This document shows, one piece after another, positions 1-8,929 of a stretch of 20,874 nucleotides of DNA. Position 1 is the first letter of the stretch. Each line of letters opens with the position of its first letter. The DNA lies in the IMG/VR virus record IMGVR_UViG_3300025108_000471, positions 1-20,874 of that record. One strand, 5' to 3'. Under the pieces are notes generated by a model. That model was not told where the DNA came from and did not search any database. It saw only the letters and a list, made by a program, of their open reading frames with translations. The position numbers were made by a program, and so were the translations under genes. Source of the DNA: a virus.

Positions 1-145
1 CAGGAGGAGTAAACCTCAATATGCTTCCAGAAGGATATACAGCACTTGTTATAGTCACATCTGCGCCAATATCAAATATTGGTCCTAATCTACCAGATTC
101 AATAGCGTTATCAGCTTTATTTTGTCCATACATTGGATTTGCCAT
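1..145 (-). CDS. Phage structural protein, N-terminal part (partial)
   Basis: The gene starts at ATG 145-143 and runs off the left edge, leaving 48 codons. The visible product begins MANPMYGQNKADNAIESG. It is preceded by a near-perfect Shine-Dalgarno sequence (TAAGGAGGT) that overlaps the stop codon of the major capsid gene, so the two are probably co-translated. I recognise no domain. Its position directly after the capsid gene suggests a head decoration, head completion or other virion protein (inference from context). The C-terminus is outside the window. Confidence 0.75.
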   Translation of the reverse strand, partial: MANPMYGQNKADNAIESGRLGPIFDIGADVTITSAVYPSGSILRFTPP

Positions 146-157
146 AGTCAAACCTCC

Positions 158-1702
158 TTACGCTGTCCAGACAGCATGACATTCAGGCATTTCCCACTGC
201 ATACCGGCTTCGGTAAGAATGAGATCTACTCTGCGGTCAATACCGCTGTTTTCTAATGTTTGAACTCCAACGTACACTGATGTGTCACGGTTAAGTCCGT
301 TACCTGCTAGTGGTCGATATTTACAGTAGTTCATATTTAGTCCTAAGATTTTAATATTTGTACCATCTAAGTGGATATTTCTAGCCACATTCATATCACC
401 ATAAGGAGTTGAGATAGTTGTAATATCTACACCAAACACCTTCTTTTTGCCTGTGATTGCCATATCAGCACGATAATTCTCAGATAGTTCAAGATTATTT
501 TTGAAATAACCACCAAGCTTATGTAGCCAGTTATATACTTCTGTACTACAGAAGAATACACTACCACTTCCAGTATTATATCGTGGATCTAAATAATTAG
601 ACATATCATCAAGGAAATCATCAGCTGTTTTATCATCAATGTCTAAGTCAAATTTATTTCCAAAGTTCATTGCAAAATCAACTGCGCCTTGAGTGTATTG
701 AATGCCATCACCATCAGTATATTGAGAACCAAACAATAAAGATTGTTCAATATCCCATTTATGTTCAATCAGTTTTTCACGCCAAATACGTGACCATTCA
801 TTCTGCTCATACTTAAGCTGTGTAGCTCTCATAGAGTTAGTCATTGCCATAGAAGTTTTCCAGATCTGAGTTTGCCCATAACCTGTACCATAAGGCTGAT
901 CTTTCCATGTTTCAGGATAACCAGAACCTTCAGCAAAAGCTGAACCAACAACATAAGATCTTGATGCTTCAAGGACACCATGAACAGATTGATCATGCAC
1001 ATCTTCATCACTACCATCACCAGCTGGATCAAAATCATTATCAAAAAATGATGATAATTCATTAGCGCCTGATTCAAACTTAACAATGGAACCTACTAAC
1101 TTTACGCTTTCTTTACCATCTGATGTTAAGCCGGACACTACAGAACTAACTTTCATAACATGATAACCACCATTACCACCACCACCTGCAGTAGAACTAA
1201 CAGGTATTTTTACTAATTGACCTGGTAAGAAAAATGCAGGTTCTGTACCAGAAGCACCTACATCAATTTTAGCATTTGATTGACCAAATACATTTTGAAT
1301 ATTACCAGAAGATTCATAATCAGTTGCCATATATAATTCAACATTTTGCCCTACGGCTGTAACTGCTGCTGCTGAATCAGACCGACTTAATGATGCATCC
1401 GTAAACTCATCACTACCATCAGCAACAAAACCAATAATATATGCATAACGTTTATGATATGAACCACGTTTTTCTGTGAACTTAAATGCAGGGTCATCAG
1501 TAGCCTGCTTACTTACCTTACTTACGAATCGAAAAAAGGGATCCTGTGCAATTGATAATTCTGATACACGATCACCGAAATTAAACTTACGTCTTAAGAC
1601 GCCAGTATCGAGATCTTGTCCGCCACGCGGACCACCAGTAGCACCTAAGCCATCATCACTTATTGCATTGGAGGGAGCCCCTAGATTAAAGATATCTGCC
1701 AT
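158..1702 (-). CDS. Major capsid protein
   Basis: A 514-residue protein following scaffold and portal in the usual head-gene order, which is the main basis for the call. The N-terminal 40 residues are rich in Gly, Ala and Asp and look flexible. A charged region around residues 37-85 (RRKFNFGDRVSELS, then FKFTEKR) resembles the N-arm and early core of HK97-fold capsid proteins of large environmental phages. The C-terminal half has alternating strand-like stretches (around 375-510) consistent with an HK97 fold, but the fold is inferred. The start ATG at 1702 has the Shine-Dalgarno AAAGGAG about 7 bases upstream. Codon use looks less AT-extreme than in the early genes, fitting high expression. 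The next structural gene starts 13 bases after its stop. Confidence 0.82.
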   Translation of the reverse strand: MADIFNLGAPSNAISDDGLGATGGPRGGQDLDTGVLRRKFNFGDRVSELSIAQDPFFRFVSKVSKQATDDPAFKFTEKRGSYHKRYAYIIGFVADGSDEFTDASLSRSDSAAAVTAVGQNVELYMATDYESSGNIQNVFGQSNAKIDVGASGTEPAFFLPGQLVKIPVSSTAGGGGNGGYHVMKVSSVVSGLTSDGKESVKLVGSIVKFESGANELSSFFDNDFDPAGDGSDEDVHDQSVHGVLEASRSYVVGSAFAEGSGYPETWKDQPYGTGYGQTQIWKTSMAMTNSMRATQLKYEQNEWSRIWREKLIEHKWDIEQSLLFGSQYTDGDGIQYTQGAVDFAMNFGNKFDLDIDDKTADDFLDDMSNYLDPRYNTGSGSVFFCSTEVYNWLHKLGGYFKNNLELSENYRADMAITGKKKVFGVDITTISTPYGDMNVARNIHLDGTNIKILGLNMNYCKYRPLAGNGLNRDTSVYVGVQTLENSGIDRRVDLILTEAGMQWEMPECHAVWTA

Positions 1703-1752
1703 GAGAAATCTCCTTTCATTACTTAATTAACTACTCAGGATAAGTACCATAC

Positions 1753-2610
1753 TTATCCAAACAACTCGTCAAAGTCAACAGCAGAATCTGTAAGTTTATC
1801 AAAAATTTGATCATCTTGCGATTGTTCTGCTCTTGGACTGTTAACACCGCCAGCGCTTGTTGGCATTGAGCGTACGTTCTTCATTTGTGATAGCATATCG
1901 TCTTTAGTCGAGCGGGCTATATTAGCGTTAGCTTGACCTTTATTAACTAAATAATACATATCCTCTAGTGATACACCACGAGTCCGAGCAGTATTAAAGA
2001 ACTCTTTAAACTGTTCTGGAGTCATATTGTGCTTTTGTGCAAATTCCATTGCTTCCTTTGCCTTACTCTGGATAGCTTGCTGTTTTTTAACAGCTTCATC
2101 TCTTTGGCTCATCTCAGTCTGCATTTTTCTTTGCACTAGCCCATCAACATGAGCAGCTTGAACCTTAGCAGAATCTGATTCGGGATCATTCATAGCCTCA
2201 TCTGGGTCATAAATAAAATCCTTATCTAATCCTAACTGTTCTTTGATACTCTGTGCTGGGGCACCACCTTTTTCCAAATAACCACGTACATGCTGTACAA
2301 GACCCTGGTCTTTACGCATTACATCGAGAAGTGGTACGAAAGGTTTAAGTTGTTGTAACTCACCTCGTATTCGAGTAGCTTCCCTACTGGAATCTTTGTA
2401 CCGTTTTTCCCAATCAACAGATTGAGAGTCGTTTTGAGAGCTTTCTTGGTCTATGTGGGTTACCTTTTCAGGGCCACTACTTTGAAAGGTTGTCTCTTCC
2501 TCATACTGTTCATCTAAAATAGCTCCATTAACTTGAGCTTCTAACTTGCCAAAAAAATCTGCAGAGGAGCCAGAGTTATCCGGGTTGCCACCACTTGGTT
2601 CATTTGTCAT
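1753..2610 (-). CDS. Capsid scaffolding protein
   Basis: A 285-residue, highly charged protein rich in Gln, Glu, Asp and Lys, with few hydrophobic core segments and no cysteine. The N-terminal ~70 residues are acidic and low in complexity. Residues ~65-110 and ~150-195 are predicted by eye to be helical or coiled-coil. The C-terminus is acidic (ends DSAVDFDELFG). This composition and its position between portal and major capsid protein are typical of phage scaffolding or assembly proteins, which template procapsid assembly and then leave. It starts at ATG 2610 with AGGAG about 9 bases upstream. No protease domain is visible, so it is not obviously a protease-scaffold fusion. The name rests on composition and gene order. 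Confidence 0.72.
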   Translation of the reverse strand: MTNEPSGGNPDNSGSSADFFGKLEAQVNGAILDEQYEEETTFQSSGPEKVTHIDQESSQNDSQSVDWEKRYKDSSREATRIRGELQQLKPFVPLLDVMRKDQGLVQHVRGYLEKGGAPAQSIKEQLGLDKDFIYDPDEAMNDPESDSAKVQAAHVDGLVQRKMQTEMSQRDEAVKKQQAIQSKAKEAMEFAQKHNMTPEQFKEFFNTARTRGVSLEDMYYLVNKGQANANIARSTKDDMLSQMKNVRSMPTSAGGVNSPRAEQSQDDQIFDKLTDSAVDFDELFG

Positions 2611-2644
2611 TTATTTTATCTCCTGTTTTCATTTTAATAATATA

Positions 2645-4942
2645 CTACTCTTTACCTTTGTTACGCAAGTTTTTTATTTCATCATTTACTGCTAGACCTA
2701 AAAGCTTGTTCGCACGCTCAACTTCATTCTTTCTTGTTTCACGTAAAAGCTTTTGTTGAGCTTTAGTAAGATTGAGTTCATTCTGTTGTTGCGATTGAGT
2801 TTCATGCTTCTTCTTGCTAATCTCAGTAGATGCTTGCATAACCTTGTTTTTAATACCTGCTTGAATGATTTGACGCTCAAGAGTTTCATTAGTACCTTTC
2901 TCTTTCTTAAGAGCTTCTTCCATACTAGCAACTTTACCTTGTAATTGAGAATAAAGACTTTTACGTTTAGCAATTTGTTCTTTATTCCTAATATCTGTTT
3001 CTGCAAGCAGAGCAATATCGTCTATTACGCCTAATTGCATTAATTGTTTCAATTCATCTAAGTATGCCCATCTATTAACAGGCAATGTAGATCCCGCTAC
3101 AACTCTAATATCAAACTTAGATGAACCATAATCTTTAAATTTACCAACAGCTTCACCTAAATCATTATACATTGGAACATTAATTTCAATCTGCCTGTCC
3201 TCTTGTAATGCTGAAGGCTGCACTATTCTAAATACTTTATGTGCTGTATAAACATGTTGACTAAATTGCTGCACAACAATACCAAGTTGTTTTAATGCAG
3301 GTTCAATCATATTTTTAAGCCAATGCTTTACACGTCTTGTGCCATATTCATCCATCGCAAGCATACCACGATAAGTTTCATGCTGAGCTGAAGTATCTCC
3401 TTGCATGGCTCCATAAATTCCAGCTAGATATTCCATATCTCCCTTACCTTCTTGTACGATACCAAAGAATGCATTAGATAAAGGTGCTGGCATTACAGGG
3501 GTTGGAGGAGTAGCTCCAGGTCTTATAGGTAGTAATGCTCCAGGGCTACTAGAGTATTGTTCCCAATAATCAGTATCAATACTTCCCTCCTCATGCATCC
3601 ATCTTAGTGAAGAACCTAATGATGCATTATGTACCATCAATTGATGTGCTTTGTTTAATTCTCGTTGTTTTCCAATAAGCGGAGACACAGCTGATATTGG
3701 ATATGGAGTCCCTGTCCATTTAAAATGAAATGGTACAATAGGATACTCTGTAATTCTTGAAGGTAAATATTTTGAACTTAAAGTTTTATCTCCTATTACC
3801 ACCGAATGCTTAATTTGATCTTTAAAGAAATTAACTTTATCTACTACCATAGAGGCAAACATTTTATCTTGCATCAAGATGGTAAATTCTTTTTTAGTAA
3901 TAACTTTATTTTCAATTTTAGAAGCTTCTGCCTGCAACTGACTCATATATTTCTGTTTAGCTTGTTCTAATTGCATTTTAACTTGATCCTGAGCTTTTCT
4001 CATTTCAAGTTCAAATCTTTCAGGAAGCATTTTGCCGCCCTGTACAGCTGCTTCCATCTGCTTTTGTTTTTCCATTAAACCAACAGACAATTCTTCCTGC
4101 AACTCTTTCAATTTAACCCTTACTTGTTGTTGGATCTGTTTTAATACTTCCTGACTAGGTGGTACTTTGTAAAAAACATTTACAAATTCTAATTTTTCTT
4201 TCTCATATAATTCAAAATACTCTAATAATTTATCATATTCACCACTCTTAGGATCAATACTTTCGCTCTCATCAATATCTTTATAGTGAAAATCTTTCTG
4301 GTCAGCTCCATATGATTTTTCAGTATAAACATAATCAATATTCTCTGATGAAGAAACATTTTTAATTTTTCTTTTATGATCAGGGAACAATTGCATGATA
4401 TGAGAAGCAGGTAATACTTTTCTAATCATTATGAAGGCAGCATCTCTAAATAACATATCTCTTGATTTAGGATCAATGAAAATGTCAAATGGTTCTGGCT
4501 GCTTTAATACTACATCTCCCATTCCCTGGTCACTATCAGGATTAACATCTACCATCATATATCCTATTGATTTGGTAATAGAATCATTAATAGCGTTAGC
4601 ATATAATGTACCGCCATCCGAATTATACCAAATATAGTCTGCCAAATCTGCGAACACTGCAGCCACATCTGAGTCTGAACCTTCAGCTGCTATAGCCTGC
4701 CATCTTGGAGTATTAGCTGTAGCATAGAAATTAAGCATTTCCACTACAGGCATAATACGATTAATGGTGAAAGTAGGCATACCCTGTTCTTCTAAAGACA
4801 CTCTTTCATCTTCAGTTAATTGATTGTCATTAGAAAAATCATGACCTTTTTGATTGATATACTCCCACTGTGTTCTCGTTTTAAGATTAACTTGGTTAAA
4901 TATCTGCCTAATTCTATTTGCTGTTTTATCTGTTTTTGCCAT
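2645..4942 (-). CDS. Portal protein (P22-like)
   Basis: A 765-residue protein forming the dodecameric DNA gateway at one capsid vertex. The N-terminal region (about 25-130: ERVSLEEQGMPTFTINRI, then FYATANTPRW and an aromatic-rich helix) is the recognisable portal start seen in P22-type portals, where the protein first meets the neck and head. A long Gln/Glu/Lys-rich coiled segment occupies about 265-350. The C-terminal ~110 residues are again helical and basic, compatible with a P22-like barrel. Length is near that of P22 portal (about 725). The start ATG at 4942 has GAGG 6 bases upstream. It lies 9 bases downstream of the lysozyme-like gene, which separates it from the terminase. Confidence 0.85.
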   Translation of the reverse strand: MAKTDKTANRIRQIFNQVNLKTRTQWEYINQKGHDFSNDNQLTEDERVSLEEQGMPTFTINRIMPVVEMLNFYATANTPRWQAIAAEGSDSDVAAVFADLADYIWYNSDGGTLYANAINDSITKSIGYMMVDVNPDSDQGMGDVVLKQPEPFDIFIDPKSRDMLFRDAAFIMIRKVLPASHIMQLFPDHKRKIKNVSSSENIDYVYTEKSYGADQKDFHYKDIDESESIDPKSGEYDKLLEYFELYEKEKLEFVNVFYKVPPSQEVLKQIQQQVRVKLKELQEELSVGLMEKQKQMEAAVQGGKMLPERFELEMRKAQDQVKMQLEQAKQKYMSQLQAEASKIENKVITKKEFTILMQDKMFASMVVDKVNFFKDQIKHSVVIGDKTLSSKYLPSRITEYPIVPFHFKWTGTPYPISAVSPLIGKQRELNKAHQLMVHNASLGSSLRWMHEEGSIDTDYWEQYSSSPGALLPIRPGATPPTPVMPAPLSNAFFGIVQEGKGDMEYLAGIYGAMQGDTSAQHETYRGMLAMDEYGTRRVKHWLKNMIEPALKQLGIVVQQFSQHVYTAHKVFRIVQPSALQEDRQIEINVPMYNDLGEAVGKFKDYGSSKFDIRVVAGSTLPVNRWAYLDELKQLMQLGVIDDIALLAETDIRNKEQIAKRKSLYSQLQGKVASMEEALKKEKGTNETLERQIIQAGIKNKVMQASTEISKKKHETQSQQQNELNLTKAQQKLLRETRKNEVERANKLLGLAVNDEIKNLRNKGKE

Positions 4943-4951
4943 TATAATCCT

Positions 4952-5632
4952 CTATCTCTGATAATTATGCATGTTCCATTGAGAGTCAAATATTGCATTC
5001 TCATTATTTGGTAAATAATTATAACTCTCTTTGGCTCTTTGATCCCATTTATTTTGCAATTGCGTGATATACCCCGTAGCCATATCTGTATCATTAGGAG
5101 CATTTTGGATTGATTGCTTATTTGCTGATAAATTATTTAAAATATTATTTTTTGTAGTTTTACTAATATTTCCTTTTGGACTCCCCGTAAAACTTTTATC
5201 ATGTACGGTAGCTGCTGTAATAATATCAATCGTTCCTGCCCTTCCTTGCTGCCATGTTAAATACTCTAACATATCTCTATCAATACCTATGCTAGCTGCT
5301 CGTTTATCAATATCATACTTTTTCCATGTTCCATTGTTCTTAGTATTCTTCTTTACTTGCTTTTTGTATAAATCTGTTGCCTTTTTTAGATCAAAAGCAT
5401 CTTCTAATGTCATATTATTTGTTTTTAACATATCTTGACTAACTTGCAATGGTCCTAAATATGTAGGTAATGTTTTCAATGCTGATAAAGATAAATTGCC
5501 AGAAGCTACTTGCTTTACAATCTTAGTAATATAAGCTAAAGCTTGATTAGTAGTTCCCGGGTGTGTTCCAAAGCTACTTTCCATCCCTACTGCAATTAGT
5601 GTACCTCTATCTTTTATTTGCTTTACATTCAT
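4952..5632 (-). CDS. Lysozyme-like / lytic transglycosylase-like protein
   Basis: 226 residues from ATG 5632, which overlaps the terminase stop as TAATG; an upstream in-frame TTG at 5647 is less likely. Seen: Glu18 in a MESSFG context, GPLQVS at 60-65, a helical stretch after it, and WQQGRAG around 127-133. These resemble, in order, the catalytic Glu (ES-F), the GLMQ-type segment and the aromatic-QG segment of goose-lysozyme/SLT-type transglycosylases. The remainder is Asn/Lys-rich and not recognised. Such proteins are carried in virions to cut peptidoglycan during DNA entry, or act at lysis. Placement between large terminase and portal favours a virion role (inference). The match is by eye and could be coincidental. 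Confidence 0.42.
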   Translation of the reverse strand: MNVKQIKDRGTLIAVGMESSFGTHPGTTNQALAYITKIVKQVASGNLSLSALKTLPTYLGPLQVSQDMLKTNNMTLEDAFDLKKATDLYKKQVKKNTKNNGTWKKYDIDKRAASIGIDRDMLEYLTWQQGRAGTIDIITAATVHDKSFTGSPKGNISKTTKNNILNNLSANKQSIQNAPNDTDMATGYITQLQNKWDQRAKESYNYLPNNENAIFDSQWNMHNYQR

Positions 5633-7188
5633 TATGCTACCATCCAATTCCTTGCTTTAGGTCTATGTTTTTTCCATTCCCCTTTTTTGCTTTTAGAAAG
5701 ACTCTTAGGAGGGTGAGCGTATTTACATGCATAAGCTAATGCATCTATTGTATCATCATGTCCCATTCTAGGACCAAATGTTAATATCTCATGCTGTAAG
5801 TCATACTGTTCTTTCTTAATATGCACAGCTCCTACTGAAAATCTTTGAGCTAAGATCTCTTGTATCCTATCTCTTTTAGACATTCTATTACCAGGCTTTT
5901 CAGCGTTATATTTAATAGTAAAATCATTTCTTCTTCTCATCTCTGCATTAATTGCCTGAAATACTGGTTTTGACATTGTTGTATCTTCAATAGTAAATAG
6001 ATTAGGTTTAAATGTTTTATTGTAATCAAAGACATAATCTACAATACCCTTTTTATGATCCCCTGGAATACCCAACACAGGAAGCGAACGCTTACGTAAA
6101 TAATCCAACACGTAAATATTATTATCAGCGTCAATAGCCACAAAAAGTAATACAGAAAAATCACTATCCCTACGAGTGGAGTCAGTAGCAGGGTCCACCC
6201 CCGCAAATACGTTAACTGGTTTAACATCCCCTTCTTTAGTATGAATAAACGAGATGCCAGTGTCTTCATCATGTACGAAGCTGCCTTCCCAAGTCCGAAT
6301 ATGGTTCCTAGTAAATATGGAATCAGCTTCATTCTGAACTTCCATCATATACTCTTGATAGAACTTTTGCGGCTGTCCTGAATCCGCATAAAACTTTTTC
6401 TTTCTTTTCATCTCTTTGTGGCCAAACCATGAAGGCCATAGAGGGCTCCCGTCTGGAAGTATTGCTTTGTAAGTTATTACTTTCCAAGAATAATCATCTC
6501 CATGCGCTAGGGCCTTATTATATCCATCCAATATTCTAGTAATAAATGCATCAAAATGAACAGGAGTACCATTAATACGGAGTCTACCATCCAACGGCTC
6601 CAACGCTGGGAATACAACCGCTGTAACCAAGTTAGCAATTTTTGCTCTGGATTCTGAAGTAACTGTATTGTTTTCATCCTCAAAGTCATCCAAAATAATA
6701 AGATCATATCTTTTATGCAGTTTAGCCCCACCGCGAATCCCTGAAAGATTCGATTTACTAATAAGTTTAGATCCATTTTTAAGTTCGATATCATCTTCTG
6801 TCCATTTTCTCCCTTTAAGATCACCGAAATAATACGAAATTCTTTCATTATATTCCAAGTGATATTTTACATAGTCTAAATTTGGTACTGAAATCTTACT
6901 TGATGCAGCCACCCAACCATAGAACAGTGGGTCTTGTGTGAATACAAAATCATGCACGATACTACATTTAGTTAATACAGTCTTACCATGCCCCCTAGGT
7001 AATACAACAGCTAGTTGCCTTATATTCTTATCATTTAATGCATCTACTACCTCATAATGAAAAAAGGGAGTTTCACTCCTCATAAAATCATCAGGAAGGA
7101 ATAACTTTCCAAATGCTACCAGATCATTCTTGGCCATCATCAGTTGTTCTTCCATCTTAGAAACATTATGTAGATTTATATTAGCCAT
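5632..7188 (-). CDS. terL: Terminase large subunit (ATPase-nuclease)
   Basis: 518 residues; the motor that pumps DNA into the procapsid through the portal and cuts the concatemer. Walker A is LPRGHGKT (about 63-70), and Walker B is YDLIILDDFED (about 161-171). The C-terminal RNase H-like nuclease domain shows Asp332 in AGVDPATD, Glu401 in FTIEDTT and Asp478/Asp479 in GHDDTIDALAYA, the expected acidic triad. The ATG at 7188 follows the stop of the upstream gene by only 3 bases and has no good Shine-Dalgarno, suggesting translational coupling. An internal ATG at Met17 or Met18, preceded by GGAAG, is an alternative start. The gene lies between the small terminase/unknown pair and the lysozyme-like/portal pair. 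Confidence 0.95.
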   Translation of the reverse strand: MANINLHNVSKMEEQLMMAKNDLVAFGKLFLPDDFMRSETPFFHYEVVDALNDKNIRQLAVVLPRGHGKTVLTKCSIVHDFVFTQDPLFYGWVAASSKISVPNLDYVKYHLEYNERISYYFGDLKGRKWTEDDIELKNGSKLISKSNLSGIRGGAKLHKRYDLIILDDFEDENNTVTSESRAKIANLVTAVVFPALEPLDGRLRINGTPVHFDAFITRILDGYNKALAHGDDYSWKVITYKAILPDGSPLWPSWFGHKEMKRKKKFYADSGQPQKFYQEYMMEVQNEADSIFTRNHIRTWEGSFVHDEDTGISFIHTKEGDVKPVNVFAGVDPATDSTRRDSDFSVLLFVAIDADNNIYVLDYLRKRSLPVLGIPGDHKKGIVDYVFDYNKTFKPNLFTIEDTTMSKPVFQAINAEMRRRNDFTIKYNAEKPGNRMSKRDRIQEILAQRFSVGAVHIKKEQYDLQHEILTFGPRMGHDDTIDALAYACKYAHPPKSLSKSKKGEWKKHRPKARNWMVA

Positions 7189-7191
7189 GAA

Positions 7192-7653
7192 TTAAATTGA
7201 TTGCTGTTTGAATTTCTCCTGTCTGTCTGCAGCAGCTATTGAAATCATTTGCCCTTTCAAAGCACTTGCTTTCATTAAATTACTATTACTTCCATAAACA
7301 TTTACCCATGCTGTGCTAATCTCACCAGCGTCAGGAGTTCTCAACTCTTTTTCAAAATTTATTTCAGGTCTATCAACTTTTAGAAAATTTTCAAATTCAA
7401 TACCATCATACACTTGATTATTAACCTTTGCATTTTCATGTTTCTCTGCAAAAAATTTGAATGATTTTAAATCATGTCTGCGCTGTTCCTGTGATGACAT
7501 ATAATTATATTCTGCATGGTTACCAGTACCCCAATCTTTAGGTTCTAAATCAGCAATAAACTGATTAATTAACTGATCTTCTAATTGCTCCTTTTGGATC
7601 CTTTGTTCTGCTTGAGGTTTGGATTCCCACCTATTCTTCTGTAATTGGGCCAT
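7192..7653 (-). CDS. Hypothetical protein between terminase subunits
   Basis: 153 residues, not recognised. It is charged and polar, with a Gln/Glu-rich N-terminal helix (residues 1-36), aromatic positions in the middle (W41, Y48, Y51, F65-F68), and a C-terminal helix ending KFKQQSI. No membrane segment, cysteine cluster or nucleotide-binding motif is visible. It starts at ATG 7653 with AAAGGAG 7 bases upstream; that Shine-Dalgarno lies inside the end of the small terminase gene, which it overlaps by 23 bases. Its stop lies 3 bases before the large terminase start. Sitting between the two terminase subunits suggests a packaging accessory role, but that is inference only. Confidence 0.7.
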   Translation of the reverse strand: MAQLQKNRWESKPQAEQRIQKEQLEDQLINQFIADLEPKDWGTGNHAEYNYMSSQEQRRHDLKSFKFFAEKHENAKVNNQVYDGIEFENFLKVDRPEINFEKELRTPDAGEISTAWVNVYGSNSNLMKASALKGQMISIAAADRQEKFKQQSI

Positions 7654-8380
7654 TGCTAATCTCCTTTGGTCTTTCTACTACATCTATCATATCATCACTA
7701 AACCCTTGAAATACTGCAGCTCCAAGCTGAGTAATTTGAGTTCTACTCTTATCTTCAAGGTCCATAATGTCAGCCAGTTTGAACAGAGCTTTTAACTTCG
7801 TATCGTCCTTCACTGTAGATTGGATTACCTCCTTGATATTCTCTAGTACATACCGCTCATCCAAGTCGAGTTCTGCCAAAACTGGCTTTAATTCTTCTTT
7901 CATTGCCGTTATTACCCTTTTTGTTTTTGTTAATACTGCAGCCTTCTCGTTAGCATAATGAGGATTATTAGTAGGAAATGCTTTCATATATGCCGCTATA
8001 GGCCCTAAGCCTCCTACTAAATACTGCACAAATATTGATTCTCTTCCTGTTAGCTTCTCTCTTGTTCTCACTGCTTCTTCTACAAACTTCTCTCCACCAA
8101 AAGAATAAATGTTCCTTCTTTTACTGGTATCCATCATTTTACCTTTGCGTACATAGAATGTTCCAGTACACGTACCAACATAATGAACTGTGCGACTCTT
8201 ACCCTTAGACTTTTGCATTGTGCCTCTACGAAGGACCTGAATCACACAGCCATCATCAGCCTTAACCCAATCGTCGATATTGCCTTCTTGCCAGTTCGAC
8301 CGAACAATCAGCCCATCCGGCAGGGTATCGTCAGGATCATAGACTTTATGTTCTACACCCTTAACTTTATAAAATCTCAC
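7631..8380 (-). CDS. terS: Terminase small subunit-like protein
   Basis: 249 residues. Residues ~105-175 read like a small terminase: LTGRESIFVQYLVGG, then AAYMKAFPTNNPHYANEKAA, then a helix ending in a leader to a long alpha-helical region (about 165-215). This matches the HTH plus oligomerisation layout of Terminase_2-type DNA-recognition subunits. The ~100-residue N-terminal part is an extra domain with strand-like segments (FYKVKGVEHKVY, GCVIQVLRRG, HYVGTCTGTFYV) that I do not recognise. The likely start is GTG at 8380, overlapping the upstream stop as GTGA, since there is no nearby in-frame ATG. A separate large terminase two genes downstream supports the role. Confidence 0.72.
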   Translation of the reverse strand: MRFYKVKGVEHKVYDPDDTLPDGLIVRSNWQEGNIDDWVKADDGCVIQVLRRGTMQKSKGKSRTVHYVGTCTGTFYVRKGKMMDTSKRRNIYSFGGEKFVEEAVRTREKLTGRESIFVQYLVGGLGPIAAYMKAFPTNNPHYANEKAAVLTKTKRVITAMKEELKPVLAELDLDERYVLENIKEVIQSTVKDDTKLKALFKLADIMDLEDKSRTQITQLGAAVFQGFSDDMIDVVERPKEISNGPITEE

Positions 8381-8547
8381 TTCTTACAACCCTTACAACC
8401 GTCAGTACGTCTGTAAGGAAACATCTCATTTAACTTCTCTTGGCGTTTTTTACAACCACCACATGGTTTAGCTTTACCTCTACTTAAAAGATCTAATGCA
8501 TTTTTTATACTATCACCAAGTCCCTTAGCTGGAGCTTTTTTCTTCAA
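8377..8547 (-). CDS. Small CxxC protein, possible zinc knuckle
   Basis: 56 residues from a TTG start at 8547, preceded by a strong GGAGGT five bases upstream; no in-frame ATG exists near the N-terminus. The product is strongly basic and has two Cys pairs, CGGC near residue 29 and CKGC near residue 51, a spacing consistent with one zinc site. Its stop overlaps the GTG start of the small terminase gene (GTGA), and its start overlaps the end of the next upstream gene by 23 bases. This packed arrangement plus the strong ribosome site makes it a credible gene. Its function is unknown; nucleic-acid binding near packaging is a guess. Confidence 0.6.
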   Translation of the reverse strand: MKKKAPAKGLGDSIKNALDLLSRGKAKPCGGCKKRQEKLNEMFPYRRTDGCKGCKK

Positions 8548-8710
8548 CTTTAACCTCCTTCTTTTTCTTAACCTTTTTTACAGGCTCTATTCTCTTTAGA
8601 GCTGCATAGACTTCTCTAAATGCTTCCCGCATCTCAAGCATCTGCATTGTAACATCAGCTCTTAACTTCTTTATCTCTTCATTCAAAGAATAACCATCTA
8701 AACTAGGCAT
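8525..8710 (-). CDS. Small charged helical protein
   Basis: 61 residues from ATG 8710 (MPSLDGYSLNEEIKKL), with GGGGAG 5 bases upstream; a GTG 27 bases earlier is less likely. Residues ~8-42 look like one amphipathic helix with heptad-like spacing (L, I, L, V, M, L, M), and the last ~18 residues are lysine/glutamate-rich (VKKVKKKKEVKVEEKSSS), probably disordered. Its end carries the Shine-Dalgarno of the following TTG gene. Not recognised; a small oligomeric accessory protein is possible. Confidence 0.55.
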   Translation of the reverse strand: MPSLDGYSLNEEIKKLRADVTMQMLEMREAFREVYAALKRIEPVKKVKKKKEVKVEEKSSS

Positions 8711-8843
8711 TTGTCTCCCCTTCCGTTTTATAAGCACTCAGCTCTGCTACACTATCCTCTAATGTACTAAGTCTATAATTCAACTCATCCATCAGCTTAT
8801 TCATATCCGTTAGCATTACCTCAACTTCATATACATCTATCAT
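8703..8843 (-). CDS. Tiny acidic coiled-coil protein
   Basis: 46 residues from ATG 8843 (MIDVYEVEVMLTDMNKLMDE), acidic and helix-prone with regular Leu/Met/Val spacing. It overlaps the next gene by 8 bases, and the next gene's Shine-Dalgarno lies in its last codons. In-frame ATGs at 8861 and 8867 would add 6 or 8 residues; none has a strong ribosome site, so the start is uncertain. Real-gene evidence is modest: tight packing and a sensible amino acid pattern. Function unknown. Confidence 0.42.
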   Translation of the reverse strand: MIDVYEVEVMLTDMNKLMDELNYRLSTLEDSVAELSAYKTEGETNA

Positions 8844-8888
8844 TTTAATCTCACTTTCCATTACCATTTAACAGTTAATAAGTCTAGC

Positions 8889-8929
8889 AAATTTTCCAAA
8901 GTGCCAGCGGCACTTGTATTGGGAAATTT
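8889..8929 (-). terminator. Strong bipartite hairpin at end of small leftward gene
   Basis: An inner perfect 7-bp stem (AAGTGCC 8899-8905 with GGCACTT 8909-8915, loop AGC) is stacked on an outer 9-pair stem (8889-8897 with 8921-8929, one G-U), separated by a small asymmetric bulge. It overlaps the stop codon of the leftward gene at 8928. There is no clear T-run on either side, so it is a weak intrinsic terminator at best; it may instead be an RNA-processing or stabilising hairpin. Confidence 0.4.

Noticed and set aside
1476-1730. Rightward 84-codon frame opposite the major capsid gene
   Set aside because: It is a shadow of the capsid gene with no ribosome site and no sensible protein pattern; the same holds for the opposite-strand frames at 4431-4637, 5064-5438, 7767-7958 and 8183-8416.
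6039-6332. 97-codon hydrophobic frame inside the large terminase gene
   Set aside because: It is an alternate-frame shadow on the same strand; the terminase nuclease motifs occupy these bases and no Shine-Dalgarno precedes it.
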